From positions 403,874 to 467,873 of the forward strand of contig JBFWVR010000005.1 of the NCBI GenBank assembly GCA_050246635.1: a stretch of DNA of 64,000 bases, written 5' to 3'. Numbering within the stretch: the stretch's first letter is position 1; each line of letters starts with the position of its first letter. The notes below the pieces were generated by a model. That model did not search any database and was not told the DNA's origin. It saw only the letters and a program-made list of their open reading frames with translations. The stretch is from JBFWVR01 sp050246635. Lineage in GTDB: Bacteria > Acidobacteriota > Vicinamibacteria > Vicinamibacterales > UBA2999. Positions 62,688 to 64,000 of this stretch are shown one piece after another. The translations under genes and the position numbers were made by a program.

Positions 62688-64000
62688 ATGACCCGACGCG
62701 TCCTGCCGGCCGTGCTCGTTCTCGCCCTGGCCCTCGTGGCCGCCGCCGCCTTTGCCCAGCGCCCCGCCGACGCCCCGGACACCGCGCCGTCCGGCACGCC
62801 GCCCGACACCGTCTTCCTCGAGGAGCTCACCTGGGCCGAGGTTCGCGACCTGATCAAGGCCGGCACGACGACGGTCATCGTCGGGACGGCGGGCACGGAG
62901 CAGAAGGGCCCCCACATGGCGGACGGCGAGCACAAGTTCGTCATGCACTACATGGCGGACAAGATCGCGCGTGCGCTCGGCCACACCCTGGTCGCGCCGG
63001 TGGTCACCTACGTGCCGGAGGGCAGCTGGGAGACGGCGACCGGGCACATGGGCAAGCCGGGCACGATCACGCTGCCGGAGGATCGGTTCATCGACCTGCT
63101 GGTCAATGCCGGCACCAGTCTCAAGAGCGGCGGGTTCACGACCGTGCTGTTCATCGGCGAGTCGGGCGGGAACCGCAACGGCATGCGCGAAGCGGCCAAC
63201 CGCCTGAACGCCCAGTGGCAGGGCGCGGCGCGCGCGTTCTGGATCGACGACTACTACACGAAGTCCCATGCCGAGCAGAACGCCTGGATCACGAAGAACC
63301 TCGGCATCCCGGAGGACGAGATCGGCGGGCACGCCAACCTGCTCGACACCTCGGAACTGCTGCTCGTGGCGCCGCAGCACGTGCGGCGTGATCGGCTGAC
63401 GGGCAACACCTACGAGAACAACGGCGTCAGCGGCGACCCCGCGAAGTCGTCGCCGGAGATGGGCCGGCTCTTCCTCGAGATCAAGTTGAACAACGCCCTG
63501 GCCCAGATCAAGTCGCTGATGGCGACCAGCGGCGTGCCCGCGGCAATCCCGGCGCCCGCGCCCCCCGGCGGCGGCCGCGGTGGTGGCCGCGGGCCCGCCC
63601 GCCCGGCCGGGCCACCCGGGAAGACGATGCTGACGGCGCCGGCCAGCAAGACGCCGACGCACGCGCCGGACACGGTCTTCATCGACGAGCTGACGTGGGA
63701 AGAGACGCGGGACGCGATGAAGGCGGGGAAGACCACCGTCATCATCCCGACCGGCGGCACCGAGAAGAACGGGTACCACATGGTGCTCGGCAAGCACAAT
63801 TTCATCGTGCACCACTCGGCGGACCTCATCGCGCGCCGGCTCGGCAATGCCCTCGTCGCGCCGGTGGTCCAGTACGTGCCGGAAGGCAATCCCGAGCGGC
63901 AGAACGCCGGCGCCATCTCGCTGCCGTCGCCCGCCTACGACAGGCTGCTCGACGCGGCCGCGCGCAGCCTGAAGACCCACGGGTTCACGGACATCCTCTT
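62688..64000 (+). CDS. Secreted protein with two creatininase-like domains (cut by window end)
   Basis: The frame runs open to base 64000 (437 codons). A signal peptide (VLPAVLVLALALVAAAAFAQ) precedes a creatininase-fold domain (about 40-290: DTVFLEELTWAEVRDLIKAG, GTEQKGPHMADGEHK, IGESGGN). A Gly/Arg/Pro linker follows (about 293-320), then a second domain with matching blocks (DTVFIDELTWEETRDAMKAG, GTEKNGYHMVLGKHN, APVVQYVPEGN). The metal-ligand His of the usual EQHGPH is Lys in the first and Asn in the second. The family contains amidohydrolases; the exported double form has no assigned substrate. CGAGGAG lies 6 bases before the ATG. Confidence 0.8.
   Translation, partial: MTRRVLPAVLVLALALVAAAAFAQRPADAPDTAPSGTPPDTVFLEELTWAEVRDLIKAGTTTVIVGTAGTEQKGPHMADGEHKFVMHYMADKIARALGHTLVAPVVTYVPEGSWETATGHMGKPGTITLPEDRFIDLLVNAGTSLKSGGFTTVLFIGESGGNRNGMREAANRLNAQWQGAARAFWIDDYYTKSHAEQNAWITKNLGIPEDEIGGHANLLDTSELLLVAPQHVRRDRLTGNTYENNGVSGDPAKSSPEMGRLFLEIKLNNALAQIKSLMATSGVPAAIPAPAPPGGGRGGGRGPARPAGPPGKTMLTAPASKTPTHAPDTVFIDELTWEETRDAMKAGKTTVIIPTGGTEKNGYHMVLGKHNFIVHHSADLIARRLGNALVAPVVQYVPEGNPERQNAGAISLPSPAYDRLLDAAARSLKTHGFTDIL

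Overview
The window is 64 kb of very GC-rich (roughly 70% by eye) bacterial chromosome from a Gram-negative-type cell. It carries a Wza-like export protein, outer-membrane barrels, a TonB receptor and periplasmic adaptors. The gene content (XrtA/PEP-CTERM-type exopolysaccharide genes, UvrA/UvrC, Ku, manganese catalase, secreted creatininase- and DinB-like proteins, cytochrome bd with CydDC) fits an uncultured-style Acidobacteriota genome, possibly class Vicinamibacteria. That placement is inference from gene content only.

Region 1 (1-22149, minus strand) is one long exopolysaccharide operon, read from an NtrC-like regulator at 22149 leftwards and off the window edge. Its order is: regulator, SLBB export protein, outer-membrane barrel, Wzz chain-length protein, BY-kinase, polyprenyl-phosphate sugar transferase, flippase, nucleotidyltransferase, XrtA-type ATPase, UDP-sugar dehydrogenase, GT2, a 45-residue peptide, O-antigen-ligase-like protein, a GT2/TagF-like fusion, a secreted PLD-like/Fn3/lectin-like protein, another GT2 and a second flippase (cut by the window). 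Most junctions are ATGA/GTGA/TGATG overlaps. The combination of a CDP-glycerol-polymerase-like transferase with a secreted phosphodiesterase-like protein suggests a phosphodiester-containing surface glycan.

Region 2 (22150-22611) is a divergent control region with two near-consensus sigma-54 promoters, one for the operon and one for a small protein (22612-22971) that ends in a PEP-CTERM-like segment. Three inverted repeats lie between the promoters. The regulator next to it has lost both its phosphoacceptor aspartate and the GAFTGA loop.

Region 3 (23575-32045) holds a HAMP-less chemoreceptor, a small membrane protein, a ZntR/CadR-like MerR regulator with a classical long-spacer operator driving a TonB receptor (apparently leaderless), tRNA-Thr(CGU), and a histidine kinase with a double-receiver response regulator.

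Region 4 (32078-36711) is an antioxidant block: manganese catalase, egtD-egtB (ergothioneine) and a divergent disulfide-reductase-like flavoprotein with an altered C-terminal catalytic motif.

Region 5 (36869-48988) holds a YihY protein, a DNA-repair operon (uvrA, HEAT protein, 3-methyladenine glycosylase), a MacA-like adaptor plus FtsX-type permease without an ATPase, a stress group (Hsp20, HtrA, MscS) and an EF-P with an Asn at the usual Lys/Arg tip.

Region 6 (48985-56784) is a respiratory block: cydA, cydB, a sulfide:quinone-reductase-like flavoprotein, a 53-residue protein, cydD and cydC. Gaps here hold an 8-bp tandem repeat family that has run into the 5' end of cydD. Region 7 (56968-64000) carries thymidine kinase, a membrane protein, Ku, a secreted DinB-like protein, a CDP-alcohol phosphatidyltransferase, uvrC and a secreted double-creatininase protein cut by the window edge.
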